Shown in pieces: positions 42,458 to 55,038 of a DNA stretch of 64,000 nt (positions within the stretch are counted from its first letter, which is position 1; each line of letters begins with the position of its first letter). Position numbers and translations under genes: made by a program. The notes beneath the pieces are model-generated. The model was not told the DNA's origin. It worked only from the letters and a program-made list of their open reading frames with translations, and did not search any database. The DNA comes from Pelobates cultripes (lineage: Eukaryota > Chordata > Amphibia > Anura > Pelobatidae), in the NCBI GenBank assembly GCA_933207985.1, contig OW240916.1:264523337-264587336 (forward strand), read 5' to 3'.

Positions 42458-42460
42458 TAC

Positions 42461-42845
42461 TTTTTTCCAGTATAAGCAACAAATTGGACATTATTATTAA
42501 TGCCTTGTTGAATATTTTACTACAATTTTTAAGGTTAATTATTGCACAAAAATTTTCCAACTTTTAGGAATACATACTTAAAGGCACATGGTGTGAACCA
42601 CTCCTTTTTATTTTATTAGATTTTATCTAATAATTTTCTTCCGTTTTTTCTAATATGAATAATTCAAAACTACGACTCACACAAGGTACACCTGCAAAAT
42701 GTCCTTGTATGATTTTACTCACACAATTCTATGAATGATTTTGCTATGACCCTAGGAGTATGAGCAGTGATAAAATATTCGGCAAACAAAAAAAAAAAGC
42801 AGCTCAATTTAAATGTCACTGAAATAACATTAAAATATTTCATTG
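42461..42845. other. AT-rich spacer, nothing recognised
   Basis: Sits between the truncated retrovirus and the LINE-derived element. No LTR sequence is found here, showing that the provirus lacks its 5' LTR. Confidence 0.5.
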
Positions 42846-44072
42846 GGGGGCGGAGCTTGCCTACTGCTCATATCTCATATCAGACATGTTCCATCTGAGC
42901 TCCTGCATTTGTGTCCGAAATCTGGGGATATCTGCAGACTACAAGCCGACACTGACCCAAAGCAGTGACCTACCTAATAAGCTGTCAAAGGTGCACACGG
43001 GGATACCTCTCATGACCCCATAAGACACCGCAGTGACCCGATCGAGGTCTGAGGCCAACCGGGGCTTGAGCTGGGGCGAGACTGGCACTCACCCAGTTCT
43101 CCAACAGATGCCTTACTGCCCCTCCCCCTCTATCCCTTGCAGGGGAAGAACTCGGCCTCACACCTGAGTAACCAAGTTCGTGGTCCACGGATGCAGGCCT
43201 TCAAGACGGCCTTGGGCTGTCGGGGGGACTTACTTGGACTCTGCCTCTCATTGTCGCATTACCCCCTAAGCCAGCCACCAAGCCGGGGAATAGGCTGAAC
43301 CGGGACTTTACATCCCAAGCTCCCAGATAACTGGTGAAATAGCCCATATGCTGGTCAGCCCTATCGATTACAACATGCCCACTGGCATATACATTATTCC
43401 ACAAGGCTTAATACACAGCGCGCACCGTTAACTTTAATTTTGTTATTCTGCATTTCCACTTGTAATAGCTTTCTTAGAATTTTACGTTGTACACTTATGA
43501 ATGATAAGAACAGCTAGCCTACACACAATCCCTAAGCCAGCCGCTGTGACACTGCATTTACCAAGCACACACATGAGGCGCTCAAATGACGCTAACACAT
43601 ACCAGACAGGACGGACATGTCCACACACGAAGCACCTAACATTATACCCTTCTTGGGGAAACAGTGCCCGACTCCTACACTACCCAACCCGCAACCGAGG
43701 GGTGGTACCTGAGGCTCTAAAAGCGTGTAAAACCTGTGCTTAAGCGAACACAATACTCTCAATATCATCATGTACGCTAATTCGAGAAACCTTATCTCTT
43801 TCTTATTCGTTAGTATCTCTTACTAAGACCACTCATATAGTCAGTATGTATAGAAAGTTTTTAAAATAATTCTGATTTCATACCTATGATGCTTGTTTCA
43901 ATATCTTGTACCTAATTTGACTCTACTAAAAAATTGTGCCGCTATCTAATGCCATGAAACTGTCTAATATGTATTGTTTCTCTAGCTTGTAGTTGCTGTT
44001 GTGGCAACTCGAGCCTGTTTGTAACTCGCAGCACTACAAAAATAAAGATTAACAAAAAACAATTAAGAAATA
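42846..44072 (+). mobile_element. LINE-derived non-autonomous element (GGGGGGCGGAGC start)
   Basis: Starts GGGGGGCGGAGCTTGCC and ends GTAGTTGCTGTTGTGGCAAC...CACTACAAAAATAAAGATTA plus an A-rich tail. It shares the 5' GGGGCGGAGC and the 3' TGCTGTTGTGGC...AAAAATAAAG with 20948-23135, and the tail with 57960-60165. The interior is non-coding. The target duplication is not clear. Confidence 0.75.
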
Positions 44073-44132
44073 TATATATTTGCTTGACTAAACTAGGAAC
44101 TGTAAGTAAATTAATAGATGTTTGCCTTAGAT

Positions 44133-45915
44133 GAGGTGTTCCCAGCCCAGTCCTTAAGTACCCCCTATAAAAAACAGTAAAAGGCTGCGCCACAATAAAT
44201 AATAAAAAATATATGTAAAATAGTCCAATGGAAAGTCCAAAAAAGGGAGAAAATCCCAATATTTATCCTTACAGATAGTCTTTGGTGGTAAGGTCTTCTA
44301 CTGATATGGTGGATCCACTTGGTATGAAAGATAAAAAGAGAGAGGGACAACCAATGGTGCAGTATGTAAAATTCAAATGTGAATATAAAAGAATAATAGT
44401 ATAAAACTCACATTTACCAGAGCTAATATCCAGCTCTGGAGTAAGGCACCTACAGCGGTTTAAATCCCCGCTTATGGGATATAAATGGGTTCCTCTCCGT
44501 CGTTGGTGTCCAATTCTCGGAATAAAAGAGACAACTAATAGTGCTCACTGTATAGTATTGTTGATAAAATAATAAAAGAATGTACTTACAAGGTAAGAGC
44601 AGGCCAACTGCTCTATGATGATAGCTTGGGTGGATTGACCCCCACCTAAGGATTTCTTTAAGTACAGGAAACTTCCAGGGATATTATCCAATGATTTTTA
44701 TAAAACCAATAAAAAATAATACTAAAAAGCCAGGGTAAAAGGAAAAGTTATGTGTCTTTAAAAAAGTTGATTGGCACAAATAAATGACCAAAAATACTTT
44801 AATATGATAAAAGAACACAAATATTAAATATCCATAACGCGTTTCTTCAAAAAAAAGACTTTTTCAAATGGATTTCAATCCATTTGAAAAAGTCTTTTTT
44901 TTTGACGAAACGTGTTATGGATATTTAATATTTGTGTTCTTTTATCATATTAAAGTATTTTTGGTCATTTCAATCCATTTGAAAAAGTCTTTTTTTTTGA
45001 CGAAACGCGTTATGGATATTTAATATTTGTGTTCTTTTATCATATTAAAGTATTTTTGGTCATTTATTTGTGCCAATCAACTTTTTTAAAGACACATAAC
45101 TTTTCCTTTTACCCTGGCTTTTTAGTATTATTTTTTATTGGTTTTATAAAAATCATTGGATAATATCCCTGGAAGTTTCCTGTACTTAAAGAAATCCTTA
45201 GGTGGGGATCAATCCACCCAAGCTATCATCATAGAGCAGTTGGCCTGCTCTTACCTTGTAAGTACATTCTTTTATTATTTTATCAACAATACTATACAGT
45301 GAGCACTATTAGTTGTCTCTTTTATTCCGAGAATTGGACACCAACGACGGAGAGGAACCCATTTATATCCCATAAGCGAGGATTTAAACCGCTGTAGGCG
45401 CCTTACTCCAGAGCTGGATATTAGCTCTGGTAAATGTGAGTTTTATACTATTATTCTTTTATATTCACATTTGAATTTTACATACTGCACCATTGGTTGT
45501 CCCTCTCTCTTTTTATCTTTCATACCAAGTGGATCCACCATATCAGTAGAAGACCTTACCACCAAAGACTATCTGTAAGGCTAAATATTGGGATTTTCTC
45601 CCTTTTTTGGACTTTCCATTGGACTATTTTACATATATTTTTTATTATTTATTGTGGCGCAGCCTTTTACTGTTTTTTATTCACCTTATTTCAAAGGGTT
45701 TGAGGGATCCCCTTTTAAGGTTGCTGCCTATAAGTTAACCAAGTGCTGTCTCATTCTTTTATTTTTATTACTACTTAAGTACCCCCTACCAGTCCAGGAT
45801 TTAGGGATTACCCTGGTGTGTCTAAAGAGTTTTTTTTTCCTCTTTTTCTAAAAACACAACTGGGTAATTCCTAAATCCATTAGGGGGTACTTGAGGACTG
45901 GGTTGGGAACCACTG
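44133..45915. mobile_element. hAT (Charlie-type ends) MITE split by a palindromic element
   Basis: The exact 8-bp duplication CCTTAGAT lies at 44125-44132 and 45916-45923. The right end on the minus strand is CAGTGGTTCCCAACCCAGTC; the left end is GAGGTGTTCCCAGCCCAGTC. Without its insertion it is a ~165-bp fold-back (GTACCCCCTA...TAGGGGGTAC; GATTTAGGGATTACCC...GGGTAATTCCTAAATC). Confidence 0.9.
44168..45773. mobile_element. 1.6-kb near-palindromic insertion with 15-bp TSD
   Basis: The exact 15-bp duplication CTTAAGTACCCCCTA lies at 44153-44167 and 45774-45788. The left arm 44168-~44873 and right arm ~44879-45680 are reverse complements, with a ~94-bp duplicated block in the right arm (44875-44968 and 44969-45062). 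The arm core is AAGTC(T)nGACGAAACGCGTTATGG. 45681-45773 is unpaired. Short mirrored frames (44165-44350 minus, 45497-45703 plus) are arm translations, not genes. The class is unknown; a 15-bp TSD suggests target-primed insertion. Confidence 0.85.
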
Positions 45916-45923
45916 CCTTAGAT

Positions 45924-47162
45924 GTTTCCTCTGCTTCTCAGCTCCTTTCTTTATCATTTATCATTTCTTTAGATTTTCTTGTTTTCTTTGCTCTTAAAAA
46001 GAACACCCCAGTAAAAACAACCTTACATTTATTTCGGCTCTGTTACCCAAACATATTTTTGAACATTCAAATAAAATCTTTATGAAATGCTGATAATGAC
46101 TGTGCTATTTCACTGAACTTCTAACGCAGTCAAAAGATATGATAAGACAAAGTAGGGGATACTTTGTCTCATGGTAAATTCCTAATATGACAAAAGTTCC
46201 ATCACTTGCAACACGGGAGCAAGCCTGAAGTTCTTGTCTCCCCTCCCACACTAAAAGCAGCCCTCCCTATTCCCTCTTCTAATATATTTTTACACCTCCC
46301 TCCTTCCTCCTTTTTTCCCTCCCTCCACAACTTTTCCCCTGCCCTTGCTAGCTCAGAGTGTGTGCATGCACTCTGAACCAACCAAATCCTCAAATCAAAT
46401 GCTTCTCTGTGACCATCAGAAAGACTGATCGCTCTATGTAGCCACGTGGTATCTGTAAATAAATTATACTTTAGGTGTCGGTGAATTGCTACCCTGCGTT
46501 CGCCACCACCAAGCCGCAACAGTTATATCTTCAGAAGCTGCCCGCTTAATGGCCTTGGCTTTGTATTTGACTTGTGATTTCTGGTACCTTGACTCAGCTT
46601 TGTATATTCTCTGTGAATTTCTGAATTCTTGACCGTGTCTTAACCTGAGCTTGTTTCTCACTCTATTAATACGTTAAATCGGGCCAATCTAAGGCTCAGT
46701 AATACGTCTTTCGGATCCATTTTTTGTTGATTTCCACTATTACTGCATGTTGGGCTATGACTTCCTTGACAGCACTATACAGGATCCTGAGCCATTGCTT
46801 CATTGAAGATGAGGGTCAGGTAACGCAGTTGGGGTGTGTGTAAGACATGTGACCAGACAGGATAGAGAGGTGCAGTATCAGCACTGATGACTTTCAGGAG
46901 GTGGTTAAATAATTTTCATTGTGGGAGAATTAATCATCTGTTTAGTCTTAGATAAAATAGTGATTTGTCAGATTTTATGCTAATGTTGGCATTCTTTCAT
47001 TAAAGAAGGGGAGTCTGTCAGCTCATGTACACATTATGCACTCACAGGAAATTTAAGGGCACTTCACTATAAGCTCTTCATGTGTGTTTCTAATTATATT
47101 CCCTTCCCTTCTCTTCCCTTCATTAGCTGTAAGACTGGCAACATCAGCCTGACACTCATTAT
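45924..47162. other. 1.2 kb without recognised genes; possible conserved non-coding block
   Basis: 46890-47140 is AT-rich and non-repetitive (GAGAATTAATCATCTGTTTA; ATTTTATGCTAATGTTGGC). 46200-46690 resembles TE interior (AACCAACCAAATCCTCAAATC) but has no identifiable ends. Confidence 0.35.
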
Positions 47163-47552
47163 CATGCCTCCCAACTGTCTAGCTTTTGTCAGGATAGTCC
47201 CAATTTCAGGGTGCTCTCCTGCCATCTCGCTTTAGTTACTTAGTGCTGTCTCGCCGTCCTGTATATGGGGACACCAGGAAACTGTTCCTGGGTAGCGGAG
47301 TTCTACCGCATCATGAGACACGTTTTTGCAGTGCAATGGGCACTAGGATCATGCAGCGAACGCTTCGGCAGTGCTCCCTGCATTGATCTTGATAACTGGG
47401 GCTGGCCAGACCTGCCCCTTTTCAGATGACACCGCCCTTTCCTGAGCAGCCCCGCCTACTCTGGACATCTCAAGTTCACGTCACTGACGACGCCCCCTCA
47501 AAACTCTGCCCACCCATCCCGACTCCCAGAAGTCACATGTTGGGAGGTATGC
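47163..47552. mobile_element. MITE with CATRCCTCCCAAC ends
   Basis: Left TCATGCCTCCCAACTGTC; right ACATGTTGGGAGGTATGC. These are near-perfect inverted ends of ~14 bp around a 390-bp GC-richer body. It looks like a widespread vertebrate DNA-transposon derivative. The target duplication is not clear. Confidence 0.6.
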
Positions 47553-48097
47553 ATGATGTCTCCAACAGACCCGGGTGAGTCAGCCTATATCCAGCAGCCA
47601 ATCAATAATCCATAGCGGCTTTAAATATATCTGCTTTCTCAACATGTGTAACAAATGTCTCTTCCGTGAAACTATAAGCCAGGTTCACTACAAAATTACA
47701 AATATCAATCGACGTTGTCAATGAACATGAGAACCAACATACGAAATCTTTAACTGATTATACGAATCATCATAAAATAATAGAATGAGGAGAATATTAG
47801 GAAAAAGGGTCAAATAAAAAAATAGGAAATTGGGGGCACTCCCAGTACACACATTTCTTAGCAGTGGTGCTCTTGTAACGACCAGAATATATGCAAAATA
47901 CACATTTAGGAATAATGCGAACACATAAATACAGTTTAAAATACAATTACAATTTTAGCAATCAAATATGGGGATTTGGTTACACCATATGGCTATATCG
48001 TGTTAATCGCACCACTAAGTCACATTGACCAAAAATCAGTGGGTGTTACACTAATTCCAACGTGGGAGATAAACATACTGAATGCAATGCTTACTGC
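47553..48097. other. No gene recognised
   Basis: Unassigned AT-rich sequence between two DNA elements. Confidence 0.4.
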
Positions 48098-48101
48098 TTA
48101 A

Positions 48102-50061
48102 CCCCTTAACACCGTTAAGGCGTTCTATGCCATCCCGCATTAAATGGGCTTTAAAGCCGTTGCGGCGGCATAGAACACCGTAACGGCTTGCAGCACATGG
48201 AGGTCCGGTGGACTAACGTCCACCGTGATCCTCTTCTGGAGGGCTGAAATATCAGACAGCTGGTGGGAAAGTAAAAAAAAAGAATTAAACATGTGTAAAA
48301 TGAAAATAAATGTATTTTTATATATATAATATATGTATATCTATTATATATATACTATATATACATATTATATATATGTAACGTCATACAAAGTGTATTT
48401 TAATATTAATATTAAAATATTAAAATATTAAGTACATATATTAGTATTAAAATACACTTAGAATGACGTCACATATATATAATATGTATATATATTATAT
48501 ATATACAATAGATATATACACATATATTATATATATATATACTTATAATTACAATAATAAATAAATAAAATAATAAAATAAATAAATAAAATATTGAAAC
48601 AAAATTGAATATAAATTATATATTCATATGTAATTTCATTCTAACTGTATTTGGTTATTAATATACATATATTCTTAACAAAATACACTTAGAATGACAT
48701 TCTCTATATATATCTATCTATATATAAAATACAAATAACCGCAAATATATATATAGATAAATACAAATAATTACATAAAAGATTACATTAGTATACACGT
48801 AGAATTTAAATACCTATAAATGCATATATATTAAAATTCTACGTGTATATTTAAGTAATCTTTTAACATAATCATTATGTGATTTGATTAATTAAAATTT
48901 GATTGACATGCCTGACAACAGAGGGAGAAAGTGCAGAGAATTTAATTCGCAAGCACTATATTTGACCCTTTAACTCTCCAAGACACCATAAAACCTGTAC
49001 ATAGGGGGTGCTGTTTTACTTGGGAGACTTCGCTGAACTCAAATATTAGTGTTTCAAAATGATAAATTATATTACAACGATGATATTTTAAGTCAAAGTG
49101 AAGTTTTTTGCATTTTTTACAAACGCACGGCACTTTTATGGACTATATAATTGTTGTAATATGTTTTACTCTTTTAAAACACTAATATTTGTGTTTAGTG
49201 AAGTCTCCCGAGAATAACAGTACCCCCCATGTACAGGTTTTATGGTGTTTTGGAAAGTTAGAGAGTCACATATAAGGCTTGCATTTTATTTTTTTGACAT
49301 TGAAATTTGCCAGATTGGTTATGTTGCCTTTGAGAGCGTATGGTAGCCCAGGAATGAGAATTACCCCCATGATGGCATACCATTTGCAAAAGTAGACAAC
49401 CCAAGGTATTGAAAGTGAGGTATGTCCAGTCATTCTTAGTAGCCACTTAGTCACAAACACTGGCCAAATATTAGTTTTTTTGCTTTTTTCACACAAAAAC
49501 AAATATGAACGCTAACTTTGGCCAGTGTTTGTGACTGAGTGGCTACTAAAAAAGACTAAACATACCCCACTTTCAATACCTTGGGTTGTCTACTTTCTCA
49601 AAGGTAACATTACTAATCTGGCAAATTTCACTTTGAAAATGTAATGTGCTATATTTGACCCTGTAACTTTCGAAAATACCATAAAACCTATTAATGGGGG
49701 GGTACTGTTGTACTTTTGAGACATTGCTGATTACAAATGTGTGCATTTTTTTGCAGTAAAACCTAACAGTATTATGACATTAACAGCTAAAATGTCAAAC
49801 GGAAATACAAATTTTTTAAAGAAAATCTTATTTTCTCACATTTTTTAAAATTTTATTCATAATAAATTATGTTCCATATATGAATAGTTAATGATAAATT
49901 AAAGCCCTGTTTCTCCTGAACAAAATGATATATAATAAGTGTGGGTGCACTTAATGTGACAGCGGTGAATTACGGTTGAACAGACATGTAGCGCAAATTC
50001 CAGTTTTTGTTTACGTTTTGTTTTGATCAGAACGTGCACTATTGACTCTGTCCTGAAGGGG
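48102..50061. mobile_element. TTAA-bounded element made of large inverted repeats
   Basis: TTAA (48098-48101) then CCCCTTAACACCG at the left; CTGTCCTGAAGGGG then TTAA (50062-50065) at the right, a piggyBac/Kolobok-type arrangement. The interior is an AT-rich palindromic zone at 48290-48560, an inverted repeat 48955-49130/49165-49262 (ACCATAAAACCTGTACAT), and another, 49300-49480/49515-49650, centred near 49497 (TTGGCCAGTGTTTGTGAC). No transposase. Minus frames of 60-80 codons here are not credible. Confidence 0.75.
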
Positions 50062-50899
50062 TTAAATCTCTTCCAGAGACTCTCCCCTAATGTATGCTTT
50101 CCTAGGGTCACTGTTAAAGAAGTACACAAAGTGGAGGAAGTGGTGGGATTCAGATGATTTGCACCGGTTCATGGTTAAGTTAACCCCTTAAGGACACAGC
50201 TTCAGAAGCTTGACTTACGCTTAATGACACAAGCAATTTTTGCATTTTCTTGCTGTTTGCGTTCAACTGCAATTTGCATCTCTCTCATTTATTGCACCGA
50301 CACACATTATATACTGTTTTTTAAAGGACAGAAAGGGCTTTAATTTGATATAATATATAGATATATAAATGCTTACTTATTATAAAAAAAATACAGAAAA
50401 ATGCAAAAAAAATGAAAAATATTGGTTTTTTTTACAGTTTTTGCAATAATAATGTGTGTATAATTAGTGCAGGTTAAGGAAAGTAATTAAAAATAAATTT
50501 ATTTATTTGTTCTGATTTACAGAATATATAATGTGTCTGGGATTTTAAGTTTTTTTTGGTAGTTACAGGTCACAAAGCACAAGGAGTAAAATAAACTTTA
50601 ATGTGGAGCGATTTTAGAATTTGGTATGTTTGTCTTGTAAGCTTAATAGCCATAAAAGAAAACAAAATTGCCACACAAAAGTATATATTTATATAAAGTA
50701 GACATCACAGGCTATTTACCTAAGGTTATTTTGACACTTTCTACGTAGCCATTTCACCGCCAACCTCTGCTACATATTGGAGTAAAATTGTGTTCTTTTT
50801 GGTTTTTGGCACACAAACTTATAACAGAGAAATTCTCGTGTATATTTTGTAAAGTTGGTGTGTGCTATTCCTGTACAAAGTTTTATTTTGTGTTCAGTT

Positions 50900-53800
50900 A
50901 CATCTGCTGAGTAAAATGACACCCCATTGTATGTCTTTTGCACTATTTCGTGAAGTTACAGTGCCATACAGGATACCTGTCCTTTTCAGTATTCACAGTA
51001 GAATTTTGAGAGATGGATTTAATGAGCCTTAGCTTCCATTTTGGGGTATTATAACAGTTTAGCTGTTCAAAAAAACCCCACAAAGGCCTACCATTTGTAA
51101 AAGTAGACACTCCAGGGTATCTTATAAGGTGCATATTGTGCCTTAACATGCCCCCATTTTTTCACCAATATATGCCAAAGTATGTGGTAAAAAAAAAATT
51201 TGTGCATTTTTTACATACGGATTGCATTTTTGCTGGGCGTTTTGTATATTTCATATGTGCCACTAAGTTCAAACTCCCCAAATTATGCTCAGCTAAGTCT
51301 TCTGAGTAAAATGACACCCCATATGAATGTCTTTTGCACTATTTCGTGAAGCTACAGTGCCATATAGGAGACCTGTCCTTTACAGTATTCACAGTAGAAT
51401 TTTGAGAGATGGATTTAATGAGCCTTAGCTTCCATTTGGGGTATTATAACAGTTTGACTGTTCAAAAAAAAAACCACAAAGGCCTACCATTTGTAAAAGT
51501 AGACACTCCAGGGTATCTTATAAGGTGCATATTGTGCCTTAACATGCCCCCATTTTTTCACCAATATATGCTAAAGTATGTGGTAAAAAAAAATTTTGTG
51601 CATTTTTTACATACGGATTGCATTTTTGCTGGGCGTTTTGTATATTTCATATGTGCCACTAAGTTCAAACCCCCAAATTATGCTCAGCTAAGTCTTCTGA
51701 GTAAAATGACACCCCATATGAATGTCTTTGGCACTATTTCGTGAAGCTACAGTGCCATATAGCAGACCAAGCCATATCCGTTTTTACCAAACTTTGAATT
51801 TTGTGCAATTTCCAAGCATCTTCGCAGGTTTTAAATTCAAACTACCCCACAAAGGCCTACCATTTCTTAAAGTAGACACCCCAGGGTGTTTCAAAAGGTA
51901 TAGTTTGAACCTTAGCGTGGGATCATTTTTCCGTTAGCTTGTACCAGATGTAGTGGTAATAAGCGTTTTTTCTGCCTTTTTGACATACAAAGTGAGTTTG
52001 CACAGTATATTTTGCAAACCTTATGTGTGCTACGACTGTATAATACTTCATATGTTGCTCAGCTATGTTGCCTGAGTACAGCAATACCCCCGTATGTACC
52101 TTTGCCAGGTATGTGTGGACATCGGAGGGGCACATTTGGGACACAGTCATTTCATTTTTTTTTTCAAACTTTGAATTTTTACGCTGTGCCTATGTCCCAT
52201 TTTAGAGTATTTTACCAGGCTATATAATCCAAATACCCCTTACAGCCATACCATTTCTTAAAGAAGACATCCCAGGGTATTTCAAAAGGCATATTTTGAA
52301 CCTTAGCTTGGGATAATTTTTCCGCTAGCTTGTACCAAGTGTAGTGGTAATAAGCATTTTTCTGCCTTTTTGACATACAAAGTGAGTTTGCGCAGCATAT
52401 TTTGCAAACCTTATGTGTGCTACAACTGTATAATACTTCATATGTTGCTCAGCTATGTCGGCTGAGTACAGCAATACCCCCGTATGTACCTTTGCCAGGT
52501 ATGTGTGGACATCGGAGGGGCACATTTGGGACACAGCCATTCCAGTTTTTTTCAAACTTTGAATTTTATGCTGTGCCTATGTCCCATTTTAGAGTATTTT
52601 ACCAGGCTATATAATCCAAATTCCCCATAAAGCCATACCATTTCTTAAAGAAGACATCCCAGGGTGTTTCAAAAGGTATATTTTGAACCTTAGCGTGGGA
52701 TCATTTTTCCGCTAGCTTGTACCAAGTGTAGTGGTAATAAGCATTTTTTTCTGCCTTTTTGACACACAAAGTGAGTTTGCACAGTATATTTTGCAAACCT
52801 TATGTGTGCTACGACTGTATAATACTTCATATGTTGCTCAGCTATGTCGGCTGAGTACAGCAATACCCCCGTATGTACCTTTGCCAGGTATGTGTGGACA
52901 TCGGAGGGCACATTTGGGACACAGCCATTCCAGTTTTTTTCAAACTTTGAATTTTTATGCTGTGCCTATGTCCCATTTTAGAGTATTTTACCAGGCTATA
53001 TAATCCAAATTCCCCATAAAGCCATACCATTTCTTAAAGAAGACATCCCAGGGTATTTCAAAAAGGCATATTTTGAACCTCAGCGCGGGATCATTTTTCC
53101 GCTAGCTTGTACCAAGTGTAGTGGTAATAAGCATTTTTTCTGCCTTTTTGACATACAAAGTGAGTTTGCGCAGCATATTTTGCAAACCTTATGTGTGCTA
53201 CGACTGTATAATACTTCATTTGGTGCTCAGCTATGTCGGCTGAGTACAGCAATACCCCCGTATGTACCTTTGCCAGGTATGTGTGGACATCGGAGGGGCA
53301 CATTTGGGACACAGCCATTCCAGTTTTTTTCAAACTTTGAATTTTTATGCTGTGCCTATGTCCCATTTTAGAGTATTTTACCAGGCTATATAATCCAAAA
53401 TTCCCCATAAAGCCATACCATTTCTTAAAGAAGACATCCCAGGGTATTTCAAAAGGCATATTTTGAACCTTAGCGTGGGATCATTTTTCCGCTAGCTTGT
53501 ACCAAGTGTAGTGGTAATAAGTGTTTTTTCTGCCTTTTGAGTGAGTTTGCACAGTATATTTTGCAAACCTTATGTGTGCTAAGACTGTATAATACTTCAT
53601 ATGTTGCTCAGCTATGTCGTCTGAGTACAGCAATACCACGTATGTACCTTTGCCAGGTATATGTGGATGTTGAAGGGGCGCATTTGAGACGCAGCCATTC
53701 AGTTTTTTCTAACTTTGAAGTTTTACGCTGTGTCCATGTTCCAATTTGGAGTAGTTTAGACGGTTGGTTATTGAAACTTCCCCACAAACACATACTATTT

Positions 53801-53900
53801 ATTAAAGAATACACCCTGGGGTAATTCAAAAGGCATATTTTGAACCTTGGCGTAGGATAATTTTTTCTCTAGTTTGCTCCAGGTGTAGTGGTAATGAGCG
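50900..53900. repeat. Satellite-like array, ~390-400 bp unit, about 7-8 copies
   Basis: GCACTATTTCGTGAAG recurs at 50940, 51338 and 51731. TAGTGGTAAT recurs at 51951, 52342, 52729, 53119, 53509 and 53886. Spacing is 377-398 bp. Two subtypes share a module (ACCATTT.TAAA.AGTAGACA..CCAGGGT). Frames such as 52012-52227 recur in every unit, in step with the repeat, but have no domain and differ by frameshifts, so they are not called as genes. Confidence 0.9.
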
Positions 53901-54872
53901 TTTTTAAAATGTATTTTTTTTACTTTTTATAACTTTTTTACTTTTAAAAACTAGTTTTTCAACTTTTGCTTTGCTTATAAATTTTTTTTAAACTTTCCTA
54001 AACTTTCTTAAAACTTTTTTACAGATTTAACATTTTTCTAAGCTTTTTTTTTTACCGTTAACCCCTAACTAGCAGTATGCAGCAGTAACAGTAAATTCCC
54101 CATTTTCCCATAACTCCCACCCACCCCAGCTAGCAAAATATATAGTTATAAAATATTTAAATTAATTAATTAAATAAATTGAACCCCTGAGGGTTAAAAA
54201 ATAAATAAAAGTTAATCCTCAGGGGTTAAAAAAAATTAGATCACAGTATAATACTGTGATCTCTATTTGATCGCTGTAGGCAGTGATCGACTGGCAGGGA
54301 AGGGGTTAATTTTTATTTGGACTAGGTAAAGTGTGTTTTTTTTGTTTTTTTTACTTAAATGTTATTAAAACATTTTTTTAAGCTTAATTTTTAACTTTTT
54401 AAAGTTTCTTTTAAAACTTTTTTAACGTTAACCCCTAGTTAGCCTAACGCCAAATCCCCCAATTCCCCACTAACTTCCACCCACCCCAGCTATCTAAATA
54501 TATAATTAAAAAATAATTTAATTAATTAATTTAATTAATTTAACCCCTGAGGGTTAAAAAAAAAGAATTAACCCTCAGGGGTTAAAAAAAAAATCAGATC
54601 ATAGTAAAATGTAATCCCTGCCAATTGATCACTGTAGTCAGTGATCAATTGGCAGGGAAGGGGTTAATTTTTTATTAAAATGGGTAAGGGGGGGGGACAC
54701 TTTAAATAAACTTTATTTTTTTTACAGCAGGGGGCAGGATCAGCACTGATCCGGCTCCCTGCACTTCACACAGAACCCGGAAGTGCAGGGAGCCGGTAGG
54801 TAAGTATTCAGAGCACATGTGCTCGCCCCGACTTGTGGTCAGAGCGAGCACATGTGCTGGGCAGCTTGACCG

Positions 54873-55038
54873 GGTGCTCCCGGTATGCCTCCAATGCGGA
54901 GGCATACCGGGAGCACCATTAACCCCGCGATCGCCGCGATAGCGGCGATCCGGGGTTAATTTTACCGCGTGACGGACGAGGTCCGTCACCCGTCGTTAAG
55001 GGTCTCCCCTGCGTGACGGACCTCGTCCGTCACCCGTC
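54873..55038. repeat. Cluster of GC-rich hairpins at the right end of the TTAA element
   Basis: A perfect 20-bp stem (54873-54892 with 54898-54917, loop AATGC). Next is TTAACCCC...GCGATCGCCGC/GCGGCGATC...GGGGTTAA (54919-54959). Then two GTGACGGAC-NNN-GTCCGTCAC hairpins (near 54968-54988 and 55015-55035). Likely sub-terminal structure recognised by, or formed during, transposition; function unproven. Confidence 0.8.

Larger units (their letters stand above)
38161..42460 (-). mobile_element. Endogenous retrovirus, 5'-truncated and internally deleted
   Basis: A minus-strand provirus remnant with 3' LTR, env transmembrane subunit, RNase H, part of RT, protease and gag in that plus-strand order. 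It lacks the 5' LTR and leader, most of integrase and the env surface subunit. Gag, pro and pol each carry stops or frameshifts. The Gag CCHC and the TM layout suggest a gamma/epsilon-like retrovirus. Ancient and defective. Confidence 0.88.

Noticed and set aside
42846..44072. Target-site duplication for this LINE-derived element
   Set aside because: Flanks (ATATTTCATT versus AAATATATATATTT) are only loosely alike and too AT-rich to claim.
51900..53829. Recurrent 60-120 codon frames repeated every ~390 bp
   Set aside because: They recur because the satellite unit repeats; they are frame-shifted or truncated between units and carry no domain.
50900..53900. CRISPR-like regular repeat pattern
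   Set aside because: The units are ~390 bp and contiguous, without short repeats separated by unique spacers, in vertebrate-type DNA.
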